32,567 nt of DNA from an uncultured Solirubrobacteraceae bacterium (GTDB lineage Bacteria > Actinomycetota > Thermoleophilia > Solirubrobacterales > Solirubrobacteraceae), in contig CADCVT010000256.1 of the NCBI GenBank assembly GCA_902806215.1, forward strand, positions 1-32,567, given 5' to 3'. Made by a program: the position numbers and the translations under genes. Positions 1-8,775 of this stretch are shown here, in pieces. Numbering within the stretch: the first letter of the stretch is position 1; every line of letters begins with the position of its first letter. Below the pieces are notes generated by a model. It was not told the origin of the DNA. It was given only the letters and a program-made list of their open reading frames with translations, and ran no database searches.

Positions 1-2
1 CC

Positions 3-3000
3 GTGGGCAGCAAGGGCGGCAACGGCGCGCTCGCCGTCGACGGCGTGGACGGCAGCCCGGGGCAGGGCGGGGCGATCTACAGCGCCGGCGCCCTCGACGT
101 CGCCGACGTCCGCTTCGAGGACAACGTCGTGCGGGGCGGCATCGGCGGCGAGGGCGGGGAAGGCGGCGAGGCGGGCAACGGCGGCCCCGGCGGACACGGA
201 GGCCACCCCCACGGCTCGGGAACCGTCGGCGGCGACGGCGGCAACGCCGGCCCTCCAGGGACCGCCACCTCCGGCGGTCGCGGAGGCCGGGGCGGCTCAG
301 GACAGGGCGGCGCGATCTACGCCGTCGGCTCGACTTCGATCGTCCGCGCGCACTTCGCGCGTAACACCGCCCATGGCGGTCCCTCCGGTCTGGGCGGGGA
401 CGGCGGATCCGGTGCCGGGGGCCAGTTCGGCCTACCGGGCCGGATCCAGATCGGTGGCGCGCACGGCAACAACCCGGACTGCAACCTGCTCGACGGCTAC
501 TGGTACGTCCAGTGCGGCCGGCCCGGGACGAGCACGGGCGGCGCCGGCGCCGACGGCGGTCCCAACGGCGAAGCCGGCGACGCGCTCGGCGGCGCGGTGT
601 TCTTCGAGGGAGTCCATCCGCCGCCGCTGAACGCGACGAACGAGGGCAACGCGGTCGTGGGCGGCAGCAACCTCGCCGCTGAGTGCGCGAGCGCGAACTC
701 CTGGCAGGGCTGCGGCACCGGGGGCTCCGGCGGCACCTCGAACTCGATCACGTGCGGGCACACGTGGTCACCGCACAACCAGCCTCCGTGCCCGCGCGCG
801 CTGAACGGCGGGAAGGGCTTCACCGGTGCGGTCGGCCGCGCGGAGAACCCGGACATCGCCTCCGACCAGGCCGACGGGCTGCGGGTCGTGCTGCGCTACG
901 CGGACGACCTCACGCCGGGCTACCGGTTCCCGCTCGGCGAGGACGTCCCGGCGCAGGTCGTCGTCTCGGTCGCCGACACCGCACCCGGGGCCATCAAGGA
1001 CATCGTGTTCGACGAGAACGGCGTGCTGGCCGAGGTCGAGAACGACGTCGTCGACCTCACCGTTCCCGAGCCGCCCGCGAAGTTCCAGCTCGCGCCCGGC
1101 GCGTCGCGCACCTTCGACGTGAAGATCAAGGGGCGCACGCGCGGAACGACCGCGCTGCGGACCGCCGTGGCGGGCAAGGACGCGCTCGGACGCACCGCGG
1201 AGTCCGCCGACCGCGAGGTCCTCAAGGTCGGTCACGACCTCCAGGTGACGCTCACGCCGACGCCCACGGAGCTCGACCTCGAGGTCGACCGCACGACCGA
1301 CCCGCCGACCATCAAGCCGAAGCCCGTCGAGCTCGCCGTCAAGGTCGAGAACGTCTCGGGCGAGGCGGTCAAGAACGCCAGGCTCGACCTACAGATGGCC
1401 GTCCGGTCACTCGTCGGCCGGGACCCGGCGGCGCCGTTCCCGCTCCAGCTCGAGGCTGCGCTCGGCCCACCGGAGACGCCGCTGACCAACGCCGCGGCGC
1501 GCGACCTCGAGGTCGGCGATCTCGCGGTGGGTGCTTCGAAGACGCTGCGCTTCCGCGCGCAGGCCAAGGACAAGGCGCTCGTCGACGTCATCGGCGTGGC
1601 GACCGGCAAGGCCGGCGACCCGGAGCGCACCGTCACCGGCCGCGCGAAGACCGAGGTCCGCATCGCGCAGCCCGCGCTCCTGCTGCTCACAGCGTCCGGA
1701 GACCGCCACGGCGCGGTCAAGGCCGGCAAGCGCTGGAACTTCGCCGGGCACGTCAAGAACCTCAGCCCGGACGAGGACATCACGATCTTCCTGCGCACGG
1801 TCAAGCGCGAGAACGTCGCCGAAGGGCAGCTCGACATGCTCGGCGATCCGGACGCCTGCGGGTGCGGCGTCTTCCGCCGCCTGGAGCCGGGGGAGCGCCT
1901 GCCGGTGTACGGGTCGGTCGTGGCGAGCACGACGACCGCCGGTACGCGTGGCTACCTGAAGATGGACCTCTCCGGCAAGCGCCACACGTACGACGACCAG
2001 GGCACCGCGGTCGACGTGCCGGTCGGGCCGACGCAGATCGTGATCGCCGAGGGCGCCGACGAGCGGACGCTCTCGATCGACCGGACGGACCCGCCGACCC
2101 CGGACTTCACCCTCACCGAGGCCGCATGGCTCCTGTCCGACAGCGCCGCCCGGACGCTCGGCGAGCGGGTGACCGGCGCGTGGGAGTCCGCTTCGGCGGC
2201 CTTGGCGTACGCCCAGTCGCTCGACATGGCGAGCGCCATGGCCGGCCTTCAGCAGGTCGCGCTCTACGTGCGCGAGGAGGTGCCGGAGGCCTACCAGGCG
2301 GCCAAGGACGACATGGTCCGCACGTTGCTGGCCTTCGACGACCAGCTCGACTCGGGACAGGCGCTGGCGATCGCCGACGAGGCGTTCGCGAAGGCGACGG
2401 TCGCCACGCGCGACGCGTACGACCAGATGACGTGGCAGGACGTCGCGACGAAGAGCGGCGCGGTCCTGGCCAGCAACGGACCGGACCTGGCGCTCGAGGC
2501 GGTGCTCCCGGCCATCGCGGCGTGCAAGCTGCTCAAGCGCGGGGGCAAGGCCGCGATGACGCGCCGCGCCGACGAGCTCGCCCGGACGCGGCCGGCGCGC
2601 ATCAACCAGAAGGGGCGCAACAGCCTCGAGCCGGGCGACGAGATCTCCGACCTGCTGGCGCGCAAGCTGTGGGGGGTCGACGGCGTGATCGACTCGCAGC
2701 TCCTGGCGTACGCCAAGGAGAAGAAGCTGATGATCGCCGTCCGGGACCGCAGCCCGGGGTCGATCCGGCGCCTGGCCGAGGGGATGCTGCCCAAGTGGGA
2801 GGCGGTCAAGGCCAAGAACGTCTCCGACCTCGACGTCCAGTGGCTCGGCTTCCACAAGACCCACCTCGACACGGCCATGCTCAAGCAGATGCCGCCCGAG
2901 GCGGACCTCGTGCGCCGGCTCAACGAGGCCAACGTCGACGAGGACACCTACTTCCAGGTGCTGGCTCGCTATGACCAGCGCAAGAAGGAGTGGGACGGCA

Positions 3001-4445
3001 AGGACCGCATGCAGATGGAGGCCTACGAGCGCGACGGGGTCATCATCAAGCCCACGGCCGAGGTCGGTCTGAACCCCCTGGACAACGGCATCCCGGCGGA
3101 CAACGTCTTCGAGGACGTCGACTACGAGCTGCTGCGCGCCGGCAAGAAGGGCGACCGGTCGGGCGAGTACCTGGAGGCGACGACGGACGGGCTGCCCGCC
3201 TACCAGCCTCGCGCTCACCACGACGGCAAGTTCCGGGCGATGACGGGCGACATGGACCCGATCGCGTTCCTGGACGAGAACGGCCAGATCCCGAGCGACG
3301 AGGTCCGCCAGGACATCTATCGCGACCTGGCCAAGATGGGCTTCCAGCATCCCGAGTCGCTGACCTGGAAGATGAAGGACCTCCGGTTGAAGTACCTGTG
3401 GGACTTCGACATCCGCAACCCGTTGGCCGACGCGCTGCTCGTCTACCACCCCGACGGCAGCCGTCGCGCGGGGTTCTTCGACTCGGGCAAGAGCCGCCTG
3501 GACGAGCCGGACAAGGGCTTCATGAAGATCGAGGGCACCACGCTGAAGTTCAGCGCCGGTCCGCCCACGGCCGGCCCCGTGCCGCTCGTGCTGCCGCCCG
3601 CGACCGACCCGCCCGTGTACCTCACGCCCGGCGGCTCGGCGGGGGCCAACCTCTCGAGCACCCCGGGCACCCGGCTCATCCGCCGCAACCCCAACGGCAC
3701 GTTCTCGGAGTGGACGCCCGAGGGCGGCTGGCAGCCGTACGAGCTGCCGTCCGGCCAGACGCTCACCACCCTGCCGCAGACCGCGGTCCGCACCGAGGTC
3801 AAGGCCGGCGAGACCCGCATCGACATCGCCGAGCAGGCCGCGCTGATCCTCGCGCCGGGGGCGCAGGCCTGGTTCAAGCCGGGCGACCTCGTCGTCATCG
3901 ACCCCGGCGGGCCGAACGAGGAGTTCATCACCGTCGAGGCGCTCGGCTCGATCATCGCCGCAGCTGCGCTCGAGAAGGACCACGTCCCGGGCGAGATGAT
4001 CGCGGTCGTCCCGCAGCGTGTGGCCGCAGCGGCCGGCGTCGACCAGGCTGCGACGCCCGCTCCGCCGGCGCTCGGGAGGGGCCCGGTGTTGCCCGTCGCG
4101 CCTCTGAGGCCAGCGGCCCCGCGGCTGTCTGCGGTGAAGCTCGACGCGAGGACGTTCAGGCGCGCGAAGGGCACGAAGCTCTCGCTCACGCTCGACCGCG
4201 CGGCGGTCGTCACCGTGACCCTGCGCCGCGAGCTCGCCGGCCGGCGCAAGGGCAAGGCGTGCTCGCGGTCGGCGAGGACGGGCAAGCGCTGCACGGTGCT
4301 GGCGGCGGCGGGCACGAGGCGCGTGGCCGGGAAGGCGGGCACGACGAGCGTCGCGTTCGGCAAGGGCCTCAGGCGCGGGCGCTACGTCGCGACCGTCGTC
4401 GCGGAGAGGTCCGCTCCCGTCACGCTGCGCTTCACCGTTCGCTGA
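3..4445 (+). CDS. Large surface/secreted protein: Gly-rich beta-helix, CARDB-like domains, edema factor/ExoY-like cyclase domain (5' partial)
   Basis: The frame is open to the left edge, so the N-terminus is missing; residues are numbered from the first full codon. Residues 1-225 are Gly-rich with GGAIY...FxxN repeats, resembling right-handed beta-helix surface proteins. Residues 290-690 are beta-rich, CARDB/Ig-like segments. Residues 700-890 look helical. Residues 905-1165 carry R914, K931, K936, K938, the TGDMD motif (D1083, D1085), H1116 and N1139. The R-17-K-5-K-2-K spacing equals R329/K346/H351/K353 of edema factor, and TGDMD fits its Asp pair D491/D493. A Pro/Gly linker leads to a basic Ig-like domain (about 1374-1480) typical of Solirubrobacterales exported proteins. 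No LPXTG or C-terminal membrane anchor is visible. The next gene shares the cyclase-like region. The reading frame is certain; the cyclase assignment is an inference from motif spacing, and activity is unknown. Confidence 0.85.
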   Translation: MGSKGGNGALAVDGVDGSPGQGGAIYSAGALDVADVRFEDNVVRGGIGGEGGEGGEAGNGGPGGHGGHPHGSGTVGGDGGNAGPPGTATSGGRGGRGGSGQGGAIYAVGSTSIVRAHFARNTAHGGPSGLGGDGGSGAGGQFGLPGRIQIGGAHGNNPDCNLLDGYWYVQCGRPGTSTGGAGADGGPNGEAGDALGGAVFFEGVHPPPLNATNEGNAVVGGSNLAAECASANSWQGCGTGGSGGTSNSITCGHTWSPHNQPPCPRALNGGKGFTGAVGRAENPDIASDQADGLRVVLRYADDLTPGYRFPLGEDVPAQVVVSVADTAPGAIKDIVFDENGVLAEVENDVVDLTVPEPPAKFQLAPGASRTFDVKIKGRTRGTTALRTAVAGKDALGRTAESADREVLKVGHDLQVTLTPTPTELDLEVDRTTDPPTIKPKPVELAVKVENVSGEAVKNARLDLQMAVRSLVGRDPAAPFPLQLEAALGPPETPLTNAAARDLEVGDLAVGASKTLRFRAQAKDKALVDVIGVATGKAGDPERTVTGRAKTEVRIAQPALLLLTASGDRHGAVKAGKRWNFAGHVKNLSPDEDITIFLRTVKRENVAEGQLDMLGDPDACGCGVFRRLEPGERLPVYGSVVASTTTAGTRGYLKMDLSGKRHTYDDQGTAVDVPVGPTQIVIAEGADERTLSIDRTDPPTPDFTLTEAAWLLSDSAARTLGERVTGAWESASAALAYAQSLDMASAMAGLQQVALYVREEVPEAYQAAKDDMVRTLLAFDDQLDSGQALAIADEAFAKATVATRDAYDQMTWQDVATKSGAVLASNGPDLALEAVLPAIAACKLLKRGGKAAMTRRADELARTRPARINQKGRNSLEPGDEISDLLARKLWGVDGVIDSQLLAYAKEKKLMIAVRDRSPGSIRRLAEGMLPKWEAVKAKNVSDLDVQWLGFHKTHLDTAMLKQMPPEADLVRRLNEANVDEDTYFQVLARYDQRKKEWDGKDRMQMEAYERDGVIIKPTAEVGLNPLDNGIPADNVFEDVDYELLRAGKKGDRSGEYLEATTDGLPAYQPRAHHDGKFRAMTGDMDPIAFLDENGQIPSDEVRQDIYRDLAKMGFQHPESLTWKMKDLRLKYLWDFDIRNPLADALLVYHPDGSRRAGFFDSGKSRLDEPDKGFMKIEGTTLKFSAGPPTAGPVPLVLPPATDPPVYLTPGGSAGANLSSTPGTRLIRRNPNGTFSEWTPEGGWQPYELPSGQTLTTLPQTAVRTEVKAGETRIDIAEQAALILAPGAQAWFKPGDLVVIDPGGPNEEFITVEALGSIIAAAALEKDHVPGEMIAVVPQRVAAAAGVDQAATPAPPALGRGPVLPVAPLRPAAPRLSAVKLDARTFRRAKGTKLSLTLDRAAVVTVTLRRELAGRRKGKACSRSARTGKRCTVLAAAGTRRVAGKAGTTSVAFGKGLRRGRYVATVVAERSAPVTLRFTVR

Positions 4446-4469
4446 TGCGTTCGACGGCGGAGAACCGGC

Positions 4470-4504
4470 CGCTTCGCGCAATACGCCATATCTGCGTAGA
4501 AGCG
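4470..4504 (+). other. Imperfect hairpin between the two cyclase-like genes
   Basis: Outer arms CGCTTC (4470-4475) and GAAGCG (4499-4504) enclose inner arms TACGC (4482-4486) and GCGTA (4494-4498), with an unpaired GCGCAA on the left side. It lies 25 bases after the stop of the upstream gene, in a locally AT-richer stretch. It could be a weak terminator or part of the promoter region of the next gene. There is no T-tract. Confidence 0.3.
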
Positions 4505-4540
4505 CAAGACGGGGGCTTGCGACCGGCACTCGGCCGGGAC

Positions 4541-4546
4541 TAGTGT
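4541..4546 (+). promoter_or_regulatory. -10-like box TAGTGT, probable leaderless start of gene at 4553
   Basis: TAGTGT ends 6 bases before the ATG at 4553 and no Shine-Dalgarno is present. The spacing places transcription start at or next to the start codon. This is one of a recurring set of such boxes in the window. Confidence 0.55.
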
Positions 4547-4552
4547 CGCTTC

Positions 4553-7500
4553 ATGGGTCGCCCGAAGCTCCTCGTCTGCCTTCTCGTCTTCGTCCTCATG
4601 GGGCTCGGTGCGGCGAAGTCGGCGCCGGCCTACGAGGTGGATCTCGCGCTCGGCAAGACCCAGGTCGAGAGCACCGAAGGCAGCGATCCCCCGCGCTGCT
4701 CGTTCTTGGTCGTCCTGCCGTTCAGCGAGGTGCCGGGCGCGATCGGGTATCGCTGGAAGGGCCTCTACAACGGCTGGTACCACCTGTCGGACTCGAGGAC
4801 CCCGGGTCAGTGGACCGACACGCACGACGTCGGCGGCAAGACCTTCACCGCGCCGGCGGGCCAGCACTGGTTCACCGCGACGGGCGGCTCGGGACCGGCT
4901 CCGTGCGGCAACTACGCGGCCCTGTGGGAGATCCTCGAGGCGAAGGCGATCATGCCCGACCCGGTCATCAAGGGGAAGGTGCTGCGGGCCGATGGCACCC
5001 CGGCGGTCGGCGCGAGCATCAAGGTGACCCGGCCGGACAACACGACGTTCACCCGTGGCGTCTCGTCGATCGACGGCGCGTACTCGACGTCGGGTCTCGA
5101 CCCGCTCGGCGCGTACAAGGTCGAGGTCCTCGACAGCACCGGCCGCCAGTTCTGCGTCGCCCCGGCGTCGTCAGGGTGCTCGCTCTCGGCGACCCGCACC
5201 GTGCCGCCGGACGCCACCGTCGACTTCGTCGAGCGGACGCCGATGATCGTCGGGACGGTCGTGGGAGGCACCGACGGCACCCGTCCGAACGACGTCGCGC
5301 CGGCCGCGGACGTCCCGATCACGGTCAGCGGCGTGTCGAAGGCCGGGGCGCGCCTCAGCTTCTCCACGAAGACCGACGCGGGCGGCGCCTACGAGGTGCC
5401 CGTCCGCACCGGCGAGTGGGACGTCTCGTTCCCCGCGTACGCGTGCGTCCGCGACGTCGCGCCCTGCACGCAGACCAAGCACGTCTCCCTGCCGTCGAGC
5501 GACAGCAAGGCGCGCGTCGACGCCGTCGCGCGGGCGCCCGAGCTCCAGACCATCATCGAGGCGCCGGACACGAAGCTCGAGCAGAGCGCCGAGGGCTGGG
5601 TGGAGAAGACCGTGCCCGTCAAGATCACCGTGCGCAACAACGGGCAGGTCCCGGCGACGAGCGTGAACCTCGCGTACGACGACCTGCAGATCGGCACCCA
5701 CGGCACGCCGCTCGTCCCGGAGCTGCCCCTGAAGGCGGCGGGTCCGCCGGAGCGCAAGGCGCTCGGCGCGATCCCGGCGGGTGGCGAGCAGTCGACGACG
5801 ATCCCGCTGCGGGTCTGGGGCGACGGCGAGTACGACCTGAGCACCGCCGCCGTCGCGGTGACCGGCGACGGCCGCACGCTGCTGGCGCCGGGCAGCGGCA
5901 CGATCAAGATCGGCGGCAAGTACCTGCACGAGCACGTCGAGCTCGGCAAGTCGCGGGCGTCGGCCAAGATCCCCGGCTTCGTCCAGGGCGGCACGACGTT
6001 CACGATCCGCATGGAGCTGCGCAACCGCTCCTACGCGCACCGGGCGGTGGTCGACCTCGGCGGCCTGACCATGCGCGGCAACGCGTTCGACGGCCACGCC
6101 ATCGACGCAGGGAGCCCGATCCCCGAGCTCAAGACCGACGAGGCGGTCGCGGGACGGCGTCTCGTGCTCGTCGAGCCGCGCGACCGAAAGGACTTCGAGT
6201 ACGTCGTGCGGACGACGTCGTCCGACGCGTTCTCCAACGGCAAGTCGCCGCGCGGCGGGACGCGCGCGACGATCGCGGTGCCGGCGCTCGCGACCGGCTT
6301 CGAGCTGACGCGCGACGGCGACATCGGCGACGACATCGGCGCCGACCACGTCTTCCCGGACGGCGAGCGCTCGTACGTCGTGCCGATCGACGACTCCGCC
6401 CCTGTGTACGAGCAGTTCGACTTCGGAACGGCGGCGTCGTACTTCGCGTGGGGCGCGCTGCGTGGCGTGCTCAAGTACACCGCCGGCTCGATCAAGGGCG
6501 CGCTCACGGGCGCGCGCGACGTCGCCCGCGCGCCGTTCTGGCTCGGCTACTACACCGCGAAGCTCTACGACTCGATCCGCAACGACCCGAAGGCGAAGGA
6601 GGCGTTCCTCGCCAAGACGCGCGCGCTCGTCGCCGCCGCGTATCCGCCAGAGCTGTGGAAGAAGCTCGGCAACGTCGACGCCGCGATCAACAAGGCGGTC
6701 GAGGAGCACTACACGAAGCTCCTCAACGATGTCTACGCGGGCGACTGGAAGACCGCGGTGACGACGCTGTCCGAGGAGAGCACGGAGGGTCTCCTGACGC
6801 TGAAGGACACGCTGACCGGCGTGCGTGACCTCGGGAAGCTCGGCCTGAGCCTGCGCAACACGAACACGACGAAGCTCGTCGGCGACTACGCCAAGACGCT
6901 CGCGCCCGGGGCGCTGACGCGCTTCACGCCCGCGTTCAACGCGCTCAAGAAGGCCCACGAGGCGGACATGGCCGAGGTCGTGATCAAGCTCCGGCGCGTG
7001 CTGGACAAGCGGCTCGGCTACACGCAGGCCCTCGCCACGCTGAAGAAGACGGTGAAGGCCGGCTACGAGCTCAAGGACCTCGAGGTCCGCGGGCTCTTCG
7101 GCTACACCGAGCGCCAGACGCGCGCGCTGCGCAGGTTCGTCACGAAGGAAGGCAACGTGCTGGGCAAGGAGCTGCTCCTCGCCGCACGCTCGCGCGCGGC
7201 CGAGTCGGTCGAGTGGATCGCGCGCGGCGCTGTGCTCAAGGGCGAGGACTTCAAGGCCAAGAACGTCGCGATGGAGGACCTCTTCCTCGGCTTCGGCGGC
7301 AAGATGACCGACGCGCAGCGGCGCGCGGCGTGGGAGAAGAAGGACTTCCGCAACCTCGGGCGCATGGCCGTCGCCGACATCGCGTCGATGCAGGAGCGCG
7401 TCGTCAAGAAGCGCATGCTGGCCGCCGGCCTGACCGACGACATGCCCGAGTGGCACGCGGTCCTCGCCCGCCGCGAGGCGCGCATGAAGGAGGCCCTGAG

Positions 7501-8026
7501 CACCGAGAAGGGCATGGTGCGGTGGATGGTCAAGGCGGCCAAGGAGGGCAAGGTCACCATGCGGTGGAACGCGCTCGACAACGGCATGGACCCGACCCGC
7601 CTGAAGGTCGACCCGACGACGTACAGGTTCCGCCTGCGCCACGAGGACGGCGTCCGCATCCCCGAGATCTACGCGGTCGATGCCAAGGGCAACGGCAAGT
7701 GGCGGTCCATCACCGGCGACATGGACCTGCTGCAGCTCTCGAACGCCGACGGCACGCCGCTCACCGACGGCGAGCGGGCCAAGCTCTACATCCAGCTCGC
7801 GTCGAGCTCGCTCGGGCTCCTGCACCCCGAGACGGCGACGTGGATCAAGAAGGGCCTCTTCAACTTCTCGGCCAAGATCAACGAGTTCGTCCGCTCCGAC
7901 GTCATCCAGTTCGCCCCGGACGGCAAGGCGCGCAAGGTCGAGTTCATCAAGGAGGCGTCGTACTTCCGCTCGAAGAGCGACTACCAGATCATGTGGGCGG
8001 GCGGCTATGGGGTCATGACGCCCTAG
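4553..8026 (+). CDS. Large secreted protein with carboxypeptidase-regulatory-like repeats and C-terminal edema factor/ExoY-like cyclase domain
   Basis: 1157 aa. Residues 1-26 form a signal peptide ending near SAPA. Residues 30-135 are a Cys-containing beta domain of unknown type. Residues 141-215 and 228-320 resemble carboxypeptidase-regulatory-like (Ig-fold) repeats, followed by CARDB-like and other beta segments to about 620. Residues 625-865 are helical. The C-terminus (about 868-1140) parallels the upstream protein: R879, K896, K901, K903, then TGDMD (D1056, D1058), HPET at 1091-1094, N1110, and a PDG turn at 1122. R to K is 17 residues and K to K is 7, exactly as in edema factor (R329, K346, K353). 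Unlike the upstream protein it stops just after this domain. No adhesin anchor is seen. The probable role, inferred, is an exported nucleotidyl cyclase aimed at other cells. The ATG at 4553 is chosen because it starts the signal peptide and follows a TAGTGT box. Confidence 0.9.
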   Translation: MGRPKLLVCLLVFVLMGLGAAKSAPAYEVDLALGKTQVESTEGSDPPRCSFLVVLPFSEVPGAIGYRWKGLYNGWYHLSDSRTPGQWTDTHDVGGKTFTAPAGQHWFTATGGSGPAPCGNYAALWEILEAKAIMPDPVIKGKVLRADGTPAVGASIKVTRPDNTTFTRGVSSIDGAYSTSGLDPLGAYKVEVLDSTGRQFCVAPASSGCSLSATRTVPPDATVDFVERTPMIVGTVVGGTDGTRPNDVAPAADVPITVSGVSKAGARLSFSTKTDAGGAYEVPVRTGEWDVSFPAYACVRDVAPCTQTKHVSLPSSDSKARVDAVARAPELQTIIEAPDTKLEQSAEGWVEKTVPVKITVRNNGQVPATSVNLAYDDLQIGTHGTPLVPELPLKAAGPPERKALGAIPAGGEQSTTIPLRVWGDGEYDLSTAAVAVTGDGRTLLAPGSGTIKIGGKYLHEHVELGKSRASAKIPGFVQGGTTFTIRMELRNRSYAHRAVVDLGGLTMRGNAFDGHAIDAGSPIPELKTDEAVAGRRLVLVEPRDRKDFEYVVRTTSSDAFSNGKSPRGGTRATIAVPALATGFELTRDGDIGDDIGADHVFPDGERSYVVPIDDSAPVYEQFDFGTAASYFAWGALRGVLKYTAGSIKGALTGARDVARAPFWLGYYTAKLYDSIRNDPKAKEAFLAKTRALVAAAYPPELWKKLGNVDAAINKAVEEHYTKLLNDVYAGDWKTAVTTLSEESTEGLLTLKDTLTGVRDLGKLGLSLRNTNTTKLVGDYAKTLAPGALTRFTPAFNALKKAHEADMAEVVIKLRRVLDKRLGYTQALATLKKTVKAGYELKDLEVRGLFGYTERQTRALRRFVTKEGNVLGKELLLAARSRAAESVEWIARGAVLKGEDFKAKNVAMEDLFLGFGGKMTDAQRRAAWEKKDFRNLGRMAVADIASMQERVVKKRMLAAGLTDDMPEWHAVLARREARMKEALSTEKGMVRWMVKAAKEGKVTMRWNALDNGMDPTRLKVDPTTYRFRLRHEDGVRIPEIYAVDAKGNGKWRSITGDMDLLQLSNADGTPLTDGERAKLYIQLASSSLGLLHPETATWIKKGLFNFSAKINEFVRSDVIQFAPDGKARKVEFIKEASYFRSKSDYQIMWAGGYGVMTP

Positions 8027-8042
8027 TCGCCGGTCGTGCGCG

Positions 8043-8048
8043 TACGGT
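8043..8048 (+). promoter_or_regulatory. -10-like box TACGGT before small ORF at 8056
   Basis: TACGGT lies 7 bases before the GTG at 8056, with no Shine-Dalgarno between. It supports both the GTG start and independent transcription of the small gene. Confidence 0.4.
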
Positions 8049-8055
8049 TCAGCGC

Positions 8056-8394
8056 GTGTCCCCGCTCTGGACCGCCGTGGCGACCGCCCGCACGGCCCAA
8101 CGCCATCTGCAGACCGCGCGCGAGCTCGAGCAGCGCTGGGAGCGCCTGACGCCCGAGCAGCGCGCGGAGGTGCGCGTCGAGCTCGACGCGATGCGCAAGG
8201 TCGGGGCGGCCGTGCAGCACCGGCTCACGTACGGCGCGCGCGGGTTCGTGGGGGAGTTCAAGGCGGCCAAGGACGGCAAGCCCTCGCCCGAGATCGACGA
8301 GGGCCGGCCGCTCGCCGAGAGCGTCGTCGACCTCGCCCGCGCGATCAACGCGGTGCGCGCCGCGCTGCAGCGCGCGGAGGCCGCGAGCGACTAG
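8056..8394 (+). CDS. Small charged helical protein of unknown function
   Basis: 112 aa, not recognised. The sequence is Arg/Glu/Ala-rich and probably almost wholly alpha-helical, with no signal peptide or membrane segment. A central stretch (LTPEQRAEVRVELDAM) and a C-terminal ARAINAVRAALQRAE helix are the most regular parts. The start is GTG at 8056, preceded 7 bases upstream by TACGGT; longer in-frame starts overlap the upstream gene and give Arg/Gly-rich translation typical of a shadow frame. It begins 29 bases after the second cyclase-like gene on the same strand, so a partner or regulator role is possible but unsupported. It ends 6 bases from the convergent inhibitor-like gene. Confidence 0.65.
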   Translation: MSPLWTAVATARTAQRHLQTARELEQRWERLTPEQRAEVRVELDAMRKVGAAVQHRLTYGARGFVGEFKAAKDGKPSPEIDEGRPLAESVVDLARAINAVRAALQRAEAASD

Positions 8395-8400
8395 CGCGGC

Positions 8401-8613
8401 TCAGATCACGTCCACGATCCTCACCACGAGGTCTTGCTCGACCTCGACGTTGATGCGGTCGTTGACAGCATCGTCGGTGCGGATGAGGTCTTCGCCGTCG
8501 CGCCGCACGACGCGGACCGAGCAGCCGGCTCGCTTCGCCGTCTGCTCCGCGGCGCGCAGGGTGGGCCCCGAGGAGCTGGCGTGCGTCGAACGCCGACGAA
8601 CGCGGGCGCGCAC
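8401..8613 (-). CDS. I78-type peptidase inhibitor-like small protein
   Basis: 70 aa. Residues 33-70 fit the compact inhibitor pattern of the I78 / potato-inhibitor-I-like bacterial family: RVVRRDGEDL, then T-x-D, then DRINVEVE and a final beta strand ending in VDVI. In that family the segment before the R-(I/L)-N strand forms the exposed reactive loop. An in-frame TAA lies one codon before the GTG at 8613, so the protein cannot be longer at the N-terminus. There is no signal peptide, so if it inhibits a protease the target would be internal or the protein would leave by another route. It is convergent with the small ORF on its left. The family call is from motif memory and moderately sure. 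Confidence 0.55.
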   Translation of the reverse strand: MRARVRRRSTHASSSGPTLRAAEQTAKRAGCSVRVVRRDGEDLIRTDDAVNDRINVEVEQDLVVRIVDVI

Positions 8614-8775
8614 CCGTTATGAGGTGGCTGGGGCACGGGATCCGCTGCGCCGGTTGCGTGATCTCAGCCTGAAAGCGCGCCGCGATGCACAGCATCAGTT
8701 CACCAGGCGGGCGCTGCGAGTGGCGGCAGAGGAGCGCGAGGCCTAGGTAGGACGGAGAGGTGGCGAGGCGCGCGT

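Noticed and set aside
3..840. Mycobacterial PE_PGRS-type protein
   Set aside because: The Gly-rich repeats resemble PGRS superficially, but there is no PE domain and the GGAIY/FxxN periodicity fits beta-helix repeats better.
1407..4529. A 1040-residue open frame on the minus strand across the first large gene
   Set aside because: Arg/Leu/Val/Gly-rich low-complexity translation without motifs, antisense to a gene with clear domains. Long antisense frames are expected in GC-rich DNA.
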